Assembly (NCBI RefSeq): GCF_001485475.2
Contig: NZ_DF976999.1
Span: 158,001-222,000, forward strand
Direction of reading: 5' to 3'
Length of the DNA stretch: 64,000 nt
Source: Tepidanaerobacter syntrophicus
GTDB lineage: Bacteria > Bacillota > Thermosediminibacteria > Thermosediminibacterales > Tepidanaerobacteraceae
Shown here: positions 7,102 through 16,491 of the stretch, one piece after another
Layout of the letters: every line of letters begins with the position of its first letter
Numbering within the stretch: position 1 is the stretch's first letter
Notes under the pieces: generated by a model
The model's database searches: none
What the model was told of the DNA's origin: nothing
Seen by the model: the letters and a program-made list of their open reading frames with translations, nothing else
Translations under genes and position numbers: made by a program

Positions 7102-9865
7102 ATTAGAAGAAAATGGCATCAAAATCATGTGTTTTTCACCGTCAGGTATTATCAAAATACCTCTCTTTTTAAATTCAAAGGAAAAGCTAAAAGATCTTTC
7201 TACCAGAGATTTTGAAAAGCTCAATTTATTAGATTCATTTTGGCAAAAGAGCCTGGTAGCAGAAGGAAAAGACAATGATTGCTGCTTCATGTTCTATGAT
7301 TCATTATATGAAATACCGGAAATGGATCGCAAAATCCTTGGTCTTCCTATAGAGAGGGATATTACTGCAAAGGTTAGATCCAAGGGTATCTTATATAGAT
7401 CAAATTTTAATGTAACAGCTCAGTTATATTTAAACCATGAACCATTGGGAAAACTTTTTAGGCGGCATAAAAATATAGTTTATTTCGGAAAAGAATATAT
7501 ACTGCTGCCTAAAGAGATTTATGATCTGCTTTCAGAAATTGAAAAGTATTCAACTACTGATAATCCTGTAGAGCAGGCAAAGTTTGTCGCTAAGATTAAA
7601 TATAAGGCAAAACTTGCCGGCGCGGAGCTTGATAAAATCCTCCAAGCAGAAGAAGTTTATTTCCCTGATAAACTGGATGTAGAAATAAAAAAACACTCTG
7701 ATGAACATTTAGAGCTTTTCCCAAAGTTGGGAGAAGAAATTGACGAAATCATAAAAGATGTGCAAAGACCATTGGCATCTTACAACACCCTTCGCGGCGA
7801 AGGCATAAATCGAAGAAGGATTTTTCTTGAAGATAATGTAAAGCAAAGTTACAACAAAATCATCGAAAAGAAAGATATTAAAGGCGCAGATGTTCCTAAA
7901 TTTTTAACAAACCCTTACTCTGTCCTTCCGGAGGAAATAGATATTTCAAAGTTTGGCCAAAGGGTAAAAGAGTTAGGTCTTAGAGTGTATAGAGCAAACC
8001 CATATGTTAGTGTAACCCCCGATAAAAATTCTTCCGGATGGTTTGATTTTGACTCCGGTGGCATTGTAGAGCCCATAATGTATGGGAATGATTTTGATAA
8101 AGATGAGCAAGAAGTAGAGAAAGCCGCAGATGTAAAAAAAATTAATCTAGAAGAATTAAAAATGCTTGCAGAAAAAGCCAAAGAGCAAGGCGAAGATCAT
8201 ATTTATTATGATGGTCAATGGATAAATATCGATGTTGACAAAACTGAAAATTTCATCGCAACATGGGAAAGAGAATTGGGAGCTAAGAAAAAAATTTATT
8301 TATCCAAGCTTCCTTATGTTTTGAAAATTTTTGAGAATATTGACTCATTAGAGTATAACGAAACCGCATTTAAAATTAAAAATCAGCTCACCAGAAGATT
8401 TGATGTATCGGATTTTGAGGCTCCTGCTAATCTTGCTAACTGTAACCTCTTTAAGCATCAAAAGGAAGGCTATCTTTGGATGCGAAACTTGAGGCAAAAT
8501 CTGCTGGGAGGACTTTTAGCTGATGATATGGGGCTAGGTAAGACTTTGCAGGTAATAGCTTTTATGTGTTTTTTGAAGGATAATGATGCTTTAAGCCCAT
8601 CCTTAGTAATTGCACCTTCCACACTACTTGATGTATGGGAAAGGGAAATAGGCAATTTTTCAAAAATAACCTCCGTCTATCAGCATCGAGGTCTTAATCG
8701 ATATAAGAATATAGAAATGATAAAAAACTATGATGTAGTGCTTACTACATATGAAACGCTGGTAAAAGATCAGCTGATATTAGGACAAATCGACTGGCAG
8801 GTAGTAGCATGTGATGAGGCTCAGAAGATAAAAAACAGTACGACATTAAGCACCATAGCTGTTAAGGCTTTAAAAGCAAAGACCAAACTTGCCGTTACCG
8901 GTACGCCTGTGGAAAATAATCTGGGAGAATTATGGTGTATAGTAGATTTTGTGCAGCCGGGGCTGCTGAATAGTTATAACGAATTTAGGAACCGTTTTCA
9001 AAAACCTATTGAAAACAATATAGAAAAAGGTGATCGCTCAAGACAAGCAAGAGATGAACTTTTAAATACAATAAAGCCGGTATATATCAGAAGAGAAAAA
9101 GAGGATATTTTAGATTTGCCGAAAAAACACGAGCATTCTTTAGCGGTAGATCTCTCATCTGTTCAAGAAAAGATTTACAGCTGCCTTATACAAGAATATA
9201 AGGCAGGCAGAAAAGAACAAAAAGGCATGGCTCTGGCAGTAATTCAGAAACTTATTCAAGTTTGTGCTCATCCTCGCTTAGTATCAGGAAATGAATTAGT
9301 TTCTACAAAGCAGTTAATTGATGAATCAGGTAAGCTGAAACTTACATTGAATATATTAGATGAGATACAGCAGCGGGGAGAAAAAGCTGTAATTTTTACC
9401 CATTACAAAAAAATGCAGGCAATACTCAAAAAGGTTTTATTAGATAAATATGGTATAAATTGTTCAGTAATAAATGGAGATGTTAAGCAAAACAGGATAC
9501 AAATAATCGACCACTTTCAAAACACTCCTGGTTTTTCCGTGATAATTCTCTCCACAAGAGCTGCCGGACTTGGCATAACTATCACTGAGGCAAACAACGT
9601 AATCCATTATACCCGAAGCTGGAACCCTGCGGTAGAAAATCAAGCTACTGATAGGGTATACCGAATAGGACAGAAAAGAGATGTAAATATATATTACCCG
9701 ATTTCCGTAAGCAGCCGCGGAAGTACAGTAGATGAAAGGCTAGATGAGATATTGCAGCAAAAGCGCATTTTGGCACGTGATATCGTAATTCCCTCCAAAT
9801 ATATCAAAGTTGGAAAACAAGATATCGAATACCTACTGCAAGATGCATACAGCTTTGAAAAGTAA
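7082..9865 (+). CDS. zorD: ZorD, SNF2-family helicase/nuclease effector of Zorya
   Basis: A 927-residue protein. The N-terminal 450 residues are of unrecognised fold. The C-terminal half is a full SNF2 motor: DDMGLGKTLQ (Walker A) near 480, DEAQ near 577, TGTPVENN, STRAAGLGITITEANNVI, and QATDRVYRIGQ near 855. ZorD in type I Zorya is the effector reported to degrade or translocate phage DNA; known forms are somewhat longer (about 1,080). GGAGG lies 6 bases before the ATG inside the end of zorC. Any nuclease activity would have to sit in the N-terminal half; I see no clear catalytic motif there. Confidence 0.9.
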   Translation: MLDITYELEENGIKIMCFSPSGIIKIPLFLNSKEKLKDLSTRDFEKLNLLDSFWQKSLVAEGKDNDCCFMFYDSLYEIPEMDRKILGLPIERDITAKVRSKGILYRSNFNVTAQLYLNHEPLGKLFRRHKNIVYFGKEYILLPKEIYDLLSEIEKYSTTDNPVEQAKFVAKIKYKAKLAGAELDKILQAEEVYFPDKLDVEIKKHSDEHLELFPKLGEEIDEIIKDVQRPLASYNTLRGEGINRRRIFLEDNVKQSYNKIIEKKDIKGADVPKFLTNPYSVLPEEIDISKFGQRVKELGLRVYRANPYVSVTPDKNSSGWFDFDSGGIVEPIMYGNDFDKDEQEVEKAADVKKINLEELKMLAEKAKEQGEDHIYYDGQWINIDVDKTENFIATWERELGAKKKIYLSKLPYVLKIFENIDSLEYNETAFKIKNQLTRRFDVSDFEAPANLANCNLFKHQKEGYLWMRNLRQNLLGGLLADDMGLGKTLQVIAFMCFLKDNDALSPSLVIAPSTLLDVWEREIGNFSKITSVYQHRGLNRYKNIEMIKNYDVVLTTYETLVKDQLILGQIDWQVVACDEAQKIKNSTTLSTIAVKALKAKTKLAVTGTPVENNLGELWCIVDFVQPGLLNSYNEFRNRFQKPIENNIEKGDRSRQARDELLNTIKPVYIRREKEDILDLPKKHEHSLAVDLSSVQEKIYSCLIQEYKAGRKEQKGMALAVIQKLIQVCAHPRLVSGNELVSTKQLIDESGKLKLTLNILDEIQQRGEKAVIFTHYKKMQAILKKVLLDKYGINCSVINGDVKQNRIQIIDHFQNTPGFSVIILSTRAAGLGITITEANNVIHYTRSWNPAVENQATDRVYRIGQKRDVNIYYPISVSSRGSTVDERLDEILQQKRILARDIVIPSKYIKVGKQDIEYLLQDAYSFEK

Positions 9866-9887
9866 AAATCTGTAGGTAGATTATTCG

Positions 9888-9983
9888 TTAAAAAGCCAAT
9901 AAAAAATGTTATAATTAACATATAAGGGCTATATTCCCACTGAAAGTTTGTAATTCAAATTATTTCTAATTGAGGTGATGGAT
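9888..9983 (+). promoter_or_regulatory. hicBA promoter/leader (repeat copy 1)
   Basis: A -10 hexamer TATAAT lies at 9910-9915 with a weak -35 (TTAAAA) about 16 bases upstream. A short inverted TTATA/TATAA around the -10 could be a HicB operator. The whole leader and the first codons of hicB (9888-10007) recur at 13317-13437, with only a few substitutions. Confidence 0.5.
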
Positions 9984-10202
9984 TTGAAAAAATTTAATTT
10001 CACAATTCTTATAGAAAAGGACGAAGATGGATTATATATAGCATCAGTGCCTGCATTGAGAGGATGTCATACACAAGCTAAAACCGTTGAAGAATTGCTG
10101 CCAAGAATAAAAGAGGCTATAGAGCTTTATCTAGAAGTGAATAACAGCGAAGTTACAACAAATGAATTCATCGGTGTTCAGCAGGTAGAGGTTTCTATAT
10201 GA
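9984..10202 (+). CDS. hicB: HicB-family antitoxin
   Basis: A 72-residue protein with the HicB fold pattern KFNFTILIEKDEDGLYIASVP, then LRGCHTQAKTVEELLPRIKEAI. HicB binds and inactivates HicA and usually represses its own operon. I chose the TTG at 9984 because GAGGTGAT lies 8 bases upstream. ATG 9978 and GTG 9975 are in frame but too close to the ribosome-binding site. No C-terminal HTH/RHH DNA-binding extension is visible, so this is the short partial-RNase-H form. It overlaps hicA by 4 bases. Confidence 0.87.
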   Translation: MKKFNFTILIEKDEDGLYIASVPALRGCHTQAKTVEELLPRIKEAIELYLEVNNSEVTTNEFIGVQQVEVSI

Positions 10203-10426
10203 GTAAATTAAGTATTATTTCATCAGTGGAGATGATACAAATCCTTAAGATCTTAGGGTTTGAGGAGATCCGGCAAAAAGGCAGTCACAAATTCTTTAGA
10301 CACAAAGACGGAAGAACAACTATAGTTCCATTCCATGGAGAAGATCTGGGAAGAGGCTTAATAAGAAAAATATTAAGTGATATAGAAATTTCTGTTGACG
10401 AATATGAGGCACTTAGAAAATCATGA
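10199..10426 (+). CDS. hicA: HicA-family mRNA-interferase toxin
   Basis: A 75-residue dsRBD-like toxin. The N-terminal helix carries LKILGFEEIRQKGSHKFFRH, with the conserved GSH catalytic histidine, then GRTTIVPFHGEDLGRGLIRKIL. HicA cleaves mRNA and stops translation unless bound by HicB. ATGA overlap with hicB implies coupled translation. The order antitoxin-toxin is the reverse of the E. coli hicAB operon but common in Firmicutes. It runs head to head with the end of the DpnII operon. Confidence 0.9.
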   Translation: MSKLSIISSVEMIQILKILGFEEIRQKGSHKFFRHKDGRTTIVPFHGEDLGRGLIRKILSDIEISVDEYEALRKS

Positions 10427-10453
10427 TTTTGAATATTTGGGAACGGAGGTGTA

Positions 10454-11233
10454 TTATTTACTCAGGCCCATACTGTATCTTACCCTGCTTAAGTCTTCTC
10501 CTTTTTTAGGTTTTCTAAAAACAAACAAATGCTCATGCATTATCAGATAAAAGTTATATTTCTCAACTTGTCTTTCCCAGTATGGCGTAGATTTACAATT
10601 ATGCTGAACTTTTATGATATCCTCTTTTAATATGAATCCGTTTTTTAGAAAAAGGTCCATTACATAAAAAGCTAACGGCACATAATGAGAGCTTTTTCTT
10701 GTATCTCCTATCAATATCCCACAATACTTATTTTCTTTTAATACTCTCCGCAGTTCTATAATCCCTTTTTCTAATTCACCACAAAACTTTTTAACTCCTG
10801 ATATATTTGATAAATCTCCGTCAATGCCTTTTGAATATTCTATTATATTCAGGTATGGAGGATGTGTTATTATCAGATCTATGCTTCCATCACTTATTTC
10901 ACGTAAGTTTCTTATGTCGCCTACTTTTACAATAGGGTTGTATTTATAATCACCTTCAAATTCCAGGTTTTTCTTGGCTATTTCAACCGCTTGAGGATTT
11001 ATATCAAAACCTATGCCCTGCCTATTTAGCAGTTTGGTCTCTATAAGGGTTGTTCCGCTTCCTACCATTGGATCGAGCACTACATCTCCCTCTTGAGAAT
11101 ATCTCAATATAAGATTTCTGGGTATCTGTGGTGCAAAATTGCCTCGATAATTTCCGTTGTGTGTTTTCCATTTACCCCTATCGGGAAAGGACCAAACAGT
11201 AGTTATTTCTTTCTTAAAATTTATATTTTCCAT
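10454..11233 (-). CDS. Extra DNA methyltransferase of the DpnII R-M operon
   Basis: A 259-residue amino-methyltransferase with the SAM motif DPMVGSGTT at 54-62 followed by catalytic motif IV THPPY at 123-127. Motif I comes before motif IV, so this is not a DpnA-type protein, which has the reverse (beta) order. The histidine before PPY is unusual beside the normal D/N/S-PP-Y. It starts inside the end of the endonuclease gene with GGAGG upstream, so it belongs to the same operon. In DpnII systems a second methylase often protects single-stranded or hemimethylated GATC. Whether this one does, or modifies another site as N4-cytosine or N6-adenine, is unknown. Confidence 0.78.
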   Translation of the reverse strand: MENINFKKEITTVWSFPDRGKWKTHNGNYRGNFAPQIPRNLILRYSQEGDVVLDPMVGSGTTLIETKLLNRQGIGFDINPQAVEIAKKNLEFEGDYKYNPIVKVGDIRNLREISDGSIDLIITHPPYLNIIEYSKGIDGDLSNISGVKKFCGELEKGIIELRRVLKENKYCGILIGDTRKSSHYVPLAFYVMDLFLKNGFILKEDIIKVQHNCKSTPYWERQVEKYNFYLIMHEHLFVFRKPKKGEDLSRVRYSMGLSK

Positions 11234-12144
11234 AATATTTCCTCCAATAACCCCGTACGAACAAAATGAAGATTTAATAAATAATCTACTCTTTCAAATC
11301 CTTTTTCTATCTGGTTCTTTTGATCCTTCCATCCGATACCGTCTGTAACCCAAATAAATTCAAAACCGTTTTCTCGCAATTCATTTTGTCTTTCTATATA
11401 AGAATCCACTATTTCTTGGGGCTTTGAGCCAGACCCGGAAAAAAAGTTGACTTCAATGTTAATCACTTTACGATTATCCTTAATAATTATAAAATCCGCC
11501 TTTCTATTTTTTATAGAAGAGTTTACCTTAAAGTCAAAATTATCCTCAAGATATTTAAATTGCTTTTGATACAGCATTGTATATGAAGCCCTTTGCTTTG
11601 CAATTATATCTTCTATGATAGGTTTTAAAACCATCTCCATGGCATGGCCGCTTCTATTCTTCCTTGCATTAGTATCCATTCCAACTTCTATACCTGTTAC
11701 ATAATCCTGTATGCTATTTGACGACAGCTCAAGGAAGAATCTCTTTAAACCCGTCTTATTAAAAAACTCTGTGATAGCATCAATATCATTAGAAGTTAAT
11801 TTCCTCTTGCTAAAATCATAAGTTACCGTATCGGAACTATCATCTATAAAATCCTTAACCACTTTGAATTTTCGTTCTCTTATCGCCAAGAGAATTGGAA
11901 TTGCCGGAATAACCTGTGGATATTCTATTAAAATCTTCCTCAAATCCGAATCAAAATTTTTACTGCCGATTAGGGTGTTTAATATATTAAATTCGATTTT
12001 GTACTCCTCTACATTTCTTTTAACCTTGTCCCAATCGACGAAAAAATTATAACCTCTATTAGTATCAATCAATGTATCATAAAATTTGTCTATCACAGCT
12101 TCTGCGCTGTCAACTTTTAGTCTTGCAAAATAGGATGAGTCCAT
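11221..12144 (-). CDS. dpnB: DpnII-family type II restriction endonuclease (GATC)
   Basis: A 307-residue protein with strong DpnII-family signatures: ILNTLIGSKN (54-63), DYVTGIEVGMDTNARKNRSG (147-166), KADFIIIKD from 215, and IEVNFFSGSGSK (230-241) with Glu231 in the PD-(D/E)xK-like core. DpnII cuts unmethylated GATC. I place the start at 12144 because GGGGGT lies directly upstream; an in-frame earlier start at 12168 would add eight residues overlapping dam. Gene order here is dam, endonuclease, second methylase. Its first 110 bases are duplicated in the remnant at 3140-3250. Confidence 0.9.
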   Translation of the reverse strand: MDSSYFARLKVDSAEAVIDKFYDTLIDTNRGYNFFVDWDKVKRNVEEYKIEFNILNTLIGSKNFDSDLRKILIEYPQVIPAIPILLAIRERKFKVVKDFIDDSSDTVTYDFSKRKLTSNDIDAITEFFNKTGLKRFFLELSSNSIQDYVTGIEVGMDTNARKNRSGHAMEMVLKPIIEDIIAKQRASYTMLYQKQFKYLEDNFDFKVNSSIKNRKADFIIIKDNRKVINIEVNFFSGSGSKPQEIVDSYIERQNELRENGFEFIWVTDGIGWKDQKNQIEKGFERVDYLLNLHFVRTGLLEEILWKI

Positions 12145-12160
12145 GTGCTGACCCCCACAA

Positions 12161-13123
12161 TCAATCATAATTTCTTATAACCAGTTCTTTAATACTGCCT
12201 CGCTTTTTGCCATCGCAATTAATAGATCTTTTGGCATTTACTCGCTCGATTTTGAAACCGGAATAAAGAACATCAAAAAAATCGTCGTTTATGTCTTCAT
12301 TTTTGGGATCGGAATTGCTTAGGATTAAAAAAGCGCCTTTTTTATCCATTTCTTTGTAATAATTAGCCAATCTGATTTGATCCTCATCGTTAAAACCATC
12401 TTTATCATAACTTGTAAAATAAGATGTTTTGTTTAAAGGTCTATATGGTGGATCAAGATACACTAAGGTATTAGCATCGATAAATTTTTTGCTTTCTTCG
12501 AAATCTGTCGAAAATACATATGTGTTTTTAAGCGCCTCATTAACTCTTAACAGATTTTCCTTATCACAAATAGTAGGATTTTTATATCTGCCAAAAGGCA
12601 CATTGAACTTTCCTCTTTTATTTTGTCTGAATAAGCCGTTAAAACAGGTTTTATTTAAAAATATTAAATATGCTGCTCTTTTTATCCAATCGCTGTTATA
12701 TGTTTCATAATTAAAATTATCCTGCTGATTATTGTATTCATCTCTTGTTTTGTAGTAATATTCTTTTCTATCAATTTCAGGTAGGTTTATATATTCATCT
12801 TCAATTCTTTCAAGTTCGTACATTAATTCTTGAACATCCTTTTGAATAACTTTATACCCGATAATTAATTCCTTGTTTATATCATAGAGAAATGACTCTT
12901 TCACCTCATAATTACTTTTTAAAAAAAAGAAAAAAGCGCCACCACCTACAAAGGGTTCCACATATCTTTGAACAGTTTTAGACATCTTTATTTTAAGTGG
13001 TAGTCTGTCAGATAACTCGTTTAACAACTGTGTTTTGCCCCCTGCCCACTTTACAAACGGCTTGGCTTCTTTTTCAAATATATTCCCTGTATTTTGGCAT
13101 AAAATTAATTCACTGTTTTGCAT
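12161..13123 (-). CDS. dam: Dam/DpnM-type adenine methyltransferase (GATC)
   Basis: A 320-residue D12 class N6-adenine methyltransferase. The SAM-binding motif FVKWAGGK is at 23-30 and the catalytic DPPY at 224-227, followed by TSYFTSYDKDGFN. This class methylates GATC and protects host DNA from the adjacent DpnII nuclease. It is first in a three-gene minus-strand operon and has a clear promoter at 13163-13192. Its two ends are duplicated in the collapsed module left of Zorya. Confidence 0.93.
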   Translation of the reverse strand: MQNSELILCQNTGNIFEKEAKPFVKWAGGKTQLLNELSDRLPLKIKMSKTVQRYVEPFVGGGAFFFFLKSNYEVKESFLYDINKELIIGYKVIQKDVQELMYELERIEDEYINLPEIDRKEYYYKTRDEYNNQQDNFNYETYNSDWIKRAAYLIFLNKTCFNGLFRQNKRGKFNVPFGRYKNPTICDKENLLRVNEALKNTYVFSTDFEESKKFIDANTLVYLDPPYRPLNKTSYFTSYDKDGFNDEDQIRLANYYKEMDKKGAFLILSNSDPKNEDINDDFFDVLYSGFKIERVNAKRSINCDGKKRGSIKELVIRNYD

Positions 13124-13162
13124 GTTCTTATCTCATCCTAATTTTATATTAGTATTTTTATC

Positions 13163-13192
13163 ATTATATCATGAAATTATTGTATATCACAA
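13163..13192 (-). promoter_or_regulatory. Sigma-A promoter of the DpnII R-M operon
   Basis: Read on the minus strand: -35 TTGTGA (13192-13187), an 18-base spacer ending in TGA, and -10 TATAAT (13168-13163), i.e. an extended -10. It lies 40 bases before the dam ATG. The same promoter is kept in the degenerate copy at about 3386-3440. Confidence 0.7.
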
Positions 13193-13230
13193 AAAGAATA
13201 CCGGTTACTGCTCAAAGGTTGAAAACGACT

Positions 13231-13318
13231 TGTCATCCTAAACGCAGTGAAAGATCTTTATAAGGAGCGAATAAAATTCTATGCTGCCCATTTTTAGGGA
13301 CGGAGGTAAATATTCATT
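13231..13318. repeat. Dispersed repeat pieces between dam and res
   Basis: TGTCATCCTAAACGCAGTGA (13231 on) is the half-site of the repeat inside the 2838-2990 element. It is followed by CCATTTTTAGGGACGGAGGT and AAATATTCATT (13287-13318), the same block as at 776-810. Together with the hicB fragment this fills the 13124-13441 gap; no gene is present. Confidence 0.55.
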
Positions 13319-13437
13319 AAAAAAGCCAATAAAAAATGTTATAATTAATATATAAGGGCTATATTCCCACTGAAAGTTTGTAATTCAAATTATTTCTAAT
13401 TGAGGTGATGGATTTGAATAAATTTAATTTCACAATT
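13317..13437 (+). pseudogene. Truncated hicB copy: full leader plus about eight codons
   Basis: This is an almost exact copy of 9888-10007, including the TATAAT, the GAGGTGAT ribosome-binding site, the TTG start and codons for LNKFNFTI. Similarity then stops abruptly, five bases before the end of the res gene on the other strand. One substitution changes the second codon from Lys to Asn. It is the broken start of another hicBA module. Confidence 0.88.
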
Positions 13438-13441
13438 AAAT

Positions 13442-16400
13442 TTATTTCCCCATGACTTTATCCATCAGCATTTCGTAGCTGTCTACCACATCGTATTTGA
13501 CTGTATCGTTGCTAATTTTTTTGAAATGTTCTCCCGCACAGTGAATTTTGGCTTCTTCTATACCTCTCGTGTCAAATTTTAATGATTCTAGTTTCCCTTT
13601 GGTTTCGGCGATAAAGTATATATGTCTTACCTTGCCTTCGTTGAATACAATGGCCCAGTCCGGACTGTAGTTCCCTACCGGAGTTGGTATGAAGAATCCT
13701 CTGGGAAGCTTGGCGTATACGCATACCTCAGCACTGCTGTCCAGTTCTTCGGCAAATCGTTTTTCAACATCGGAATCAGTGACTACATAATCGTAAACGT
13801 GTTTTTTTACTTCCCAAGCATTTTTGCCTATAGTTCCGGTTAAAGTGTTTTCAGTGAAGATGGTTGTATCAAAAACTTCATCTATTGGATTATAAGCAAT
13901 ATGCTGTATTATCATGGCAGCCTTTTGTTCATTTATAATCCTTGCAGTTTTTATGATAAATTCTTCGGGATTTTTCCGGAATAAGTAAAAGGTCATCGGC
14001 TTAATGCCTTTAAGAATGTTAACTATCGCATTTCTTGTTAGTTTGGTTTCATCTACCATTTTTCCTACCAAATCATATCTTATAGCAGGGGTTACTGCTG
14101 AATAATCTTTATCTATAGCTGTTTCCTTGACTTTAAACGCTTCTCCTCTTTCCAGCTCTTCTTTTGAGGATATAGATTTCATTTCCCCTGTCTTTACCTG
14201 ATAGGTTATATCAGATACTTTTAAATCTCTGTCTAATGCAATAATACAGTTTTTAATCAATTCCTTCGTATCAAAGTCAACATAATATGCAGTTTTTACA
14301 TTTATCTTATTCCACAGTTCTTGAAATTCCCTTTTCTTAAAATTCTCATTGACTTTTAGTTCTTTAATATTTTCTTCTCTGCTATTTTCCACAAGAGGTG
14401 TAACGCCTTCACTATATATTTTACCTACTAATTGAATAATCCCTTCCTTGAAATCATTTACTTCCTCCGGTAAATTTATCTTATTTTCTTCCAGAGCCTT
14501 ATAGTATTTTTCAGTTAAAATATCATTATCATCTACATACATATTTCGTATAAATGAGCGGTGAAGGGTATTCGCTAGGCTTTCATCTATAAATAATTCT
14601 TCTCCTTTGGCATTTTTAACTACATTGTTTAAGAAAAACTCTGCATTTGCTTTTTGAGGTCTGTCGGATAAGGTTTCTGCAATTTCCGACTGCAAGCTTT
14701 TTGCAAAGGATTCATAAGATTCACTGGCTATTACTGTAAGTACATTTATATCATGGACATCTATTCCCGGAGTTTCTCCGTCTATCCTATTACCATCTTG
14801 GTCTACACAAAGCCTGAGGCCTCTCCCTACTTCCTGTCTTTTTCTTATGATAGAATCGCTGTGCTTTAAAGTGCATATCTGAAATACATTCGGGTTGTCC
14901 CAGCCTTCCCTTAAGGCAGAGTGGGAAAAAATAAATCTGGTTGGTTCATCAAAGCTCAGCAGCCTTTCCTTATCCTTCATTATCAAATCATAGGCAGATT
15001 CATCCTCGGAAATCTTCTCTTTGCCTTTAGCTGATGGGTCTACCATTCTCCCCTTGCTATCTATGGAAAAATATCCTTTATGAGTATCTTCCACATCAAT
15101 GGATTTTAGGTATTTTACATATGAATCATCAAATAGGGTTATGTATTCATTTAGTACGTTCATATATTCTTCTTCAAAAATTTCTCCATATTCCCCATTT
15201 ACTTGATTTCCACTTTCATCATATTGCCTGTATTTTGCCACCTCATCTATAAAAAAGAGAGTAAGCACCTTTATTCCCTTGTTATAGAGTGATTTTTCCC
15301 TTTCAAAGTGAGACTTTATCGCTTCACGAATCTGGATTCTTCTTAAATTAGTTTCACTGATGTCGCCTTGGACATCGCCAGCATTAAGCGTAACTCCGTT
15401 TGTAAAGCTTATGATGTTTTTATAGCCGTTTATCTCGGATAAGGTGTATCCCTTATATTGCTCCATATAATTGGAATGAGTATATAAATCAAATCCTTCA
15501 TCCACATTTCTGGTAACTCTTTTAATTCCATTCTTTTGTTTAACTTCGAATTCTATCCTGGCTACCGGCTTGCTCTTGGTGCTTACATCTATTCCTTCAA
15601 AATAAATGTAGCTATTGGTTCCGGTCAGTCCTTTTACTGTAATTCCTTTCACCTTGATTTTCTTTACGAGTTTCATATTATAAGCATCCAGAGCATCTAA
15701 TCTATATATCTTATTGTAATCTTCCTTGTGAGTTGCCGAATATCTTAAGGTAAATAATGGCTTGAAAAGCTTTAACGCTTCTTTGGTTTTCTTGCCTTCT
15801 ACGGATTGAGGCTCATCTATTATAAGGATGGGATTGGTCTGGGCAAGAACGTCTATGGGTCTTCTGGTACCAAAATCGTCCAGTTCCTCATATATCTTTC
15901 GAGCATCTTTACCCCGTGCATTAAAGGCTTGGGAATTTATTATCATAGCATTGATACCGGAATCAGAGGCAAATTGATCTATTTTATGAAGTTGTTTGGA
16001 ATCATATATAAAATATCGGATTTTTGTACCATATAAATCCATAAAATGGTCTTCAGTTATTTGAAAAGATTTATATACTCCTTCTCTAATTGCAATAGAA
16101 GGCACTACTATTATGAATTTTTTCCAACTATAGGCTCGATACAGTTCATACATAGTTCGAATATATGTATAGGTTTTTCCTGTTCCTGTTTCCATTTCAA
16201 TTGTCAGATTATATCTGCCCTCTAATCTGTCCGAGGGTTTTAGGCCATTTCTTAATTGAACTTTTCTGATGTTTTTTAATACATCATCTTCTGCCAATCC
16301 TATGGGATTGTTCCTGAAACCAATTTCATCTATAAAACTTACTTGACCTTCTATTTCTCCCTTTACCCTACCAGTATCCAGTTGAAAATGGGAAACATGA

Positions 16401-16480
16401 TTTGACTGTCCTCTAAAACAATCCACGACAGATTCTACCGCATCTATTTGAAACTTCTGCTGTTTAAATTTAAGCTTCAT
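13442..16480 (-). CDS. res: Type III restriction enzyme Res subunit
   Basis: A 1,012-residue protein with an SF2 helicase core: METGTGKTYTYIRT near 96-109, a DEAD-box equivalent IIDEPQSVEG, and VGRGLRLCVD as motif VI. The C-terminal PD-(D/E)xK nuclease appears as YSPDWAIVF near 938 and YFIAETKGK about 16 residues later. Res subunits join Mod to translocate and cut between head-to-head sites. I prefer the ATG at 16480 (GAGGGGTGA 8 bases upstream). The ATG at 16495, overlapping the mod stop as ATGA, is the alternative. It is last in the operon, directly after the full-length mod. Confidence 0.9.
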   Translation of the reverse strand: MKLKFKQQKFQIDAVESVVDCFRGQSNHVSHFQLDTGRVKGEIEGQVSFIDEIGFRNNPIGLAEDDVLKNIRKVQLRNGLKPSDRLEGRYNLTIEMETGTGKTYTYIRTMYELYRAYSWKKFIIVVPSIAIREGVYKSFQITEDHFMDLYGTKIRYFIYDSKQLHKIDQFASDSGINAMIINSQAFNARGKDARKIYEELDDFGTRRPIDVLAQTNPILIIDEPQSVEGKKTKEALKLFKPLFTLRYSATHKEDYNKIYRLDALDAYNMKLVKKIKVKGITVKGLTGTNSYIYFEGIDVSTKSKPVARIEFEVKQKNGIKRVTRNVDEGFDLYTHSNYMEQYKGYTLSEINGYKNIISFTNGVTLNAGDVQGDISETNLRRIQIREAIKSHFEREKSLYNKGIKVLTLFFIDEVAKYRQYDESGNQVNGEYGEIFEEEYMNVLNEYITLFDDSYVKYLKSIDVEDTHKGYFSIDSKGRMVDPSAKGKEKISEDESAYDLIMKDKERLLSFDEPTRFIFSHSALREGWDNPNVFQICTLKHSDSIIRKRQEVGRGLRLCVDQDGNRIDGETPGIDVHDINVLTVIASESYESFAKSLQSEIAETLSDRPQKANAEFFLNNVVKNAKGEELFIDESLANTLHRSFIRNMYVDDNDILTEKYYKALEENKINLPEEVNDFKEGIIQLVGKIYSEGVTPLVENSREENIKELKVNENFKKREFQELWNKINVKTAYYVDFDTKELIKNCIIALDRDLKVSDITYQVKTGEMKSISSKEELERGEAFKVKETAIDKDYSAVTPAIRYDLVGKMVDETKLTRNAIVNILKGIKPMTFYLFRKNPEEFIIKTARIINEQKAAMIIQHIAYNPIDEVFDTTIFTENTLTGTIGKNAWEVKKHVYDYVVTDSDVEKRFAEELDSSAEVCVYAKLPRGFFIPTPVGNYSPDWAIVFNEGKVRHIYFIAETKGKLESLKFDTRGIEEAKIHCAGEHFKKISNDTVKYDVVDSYEMLMDKVMGK

Positions 16481-16491
16481 CAAATCACCCC

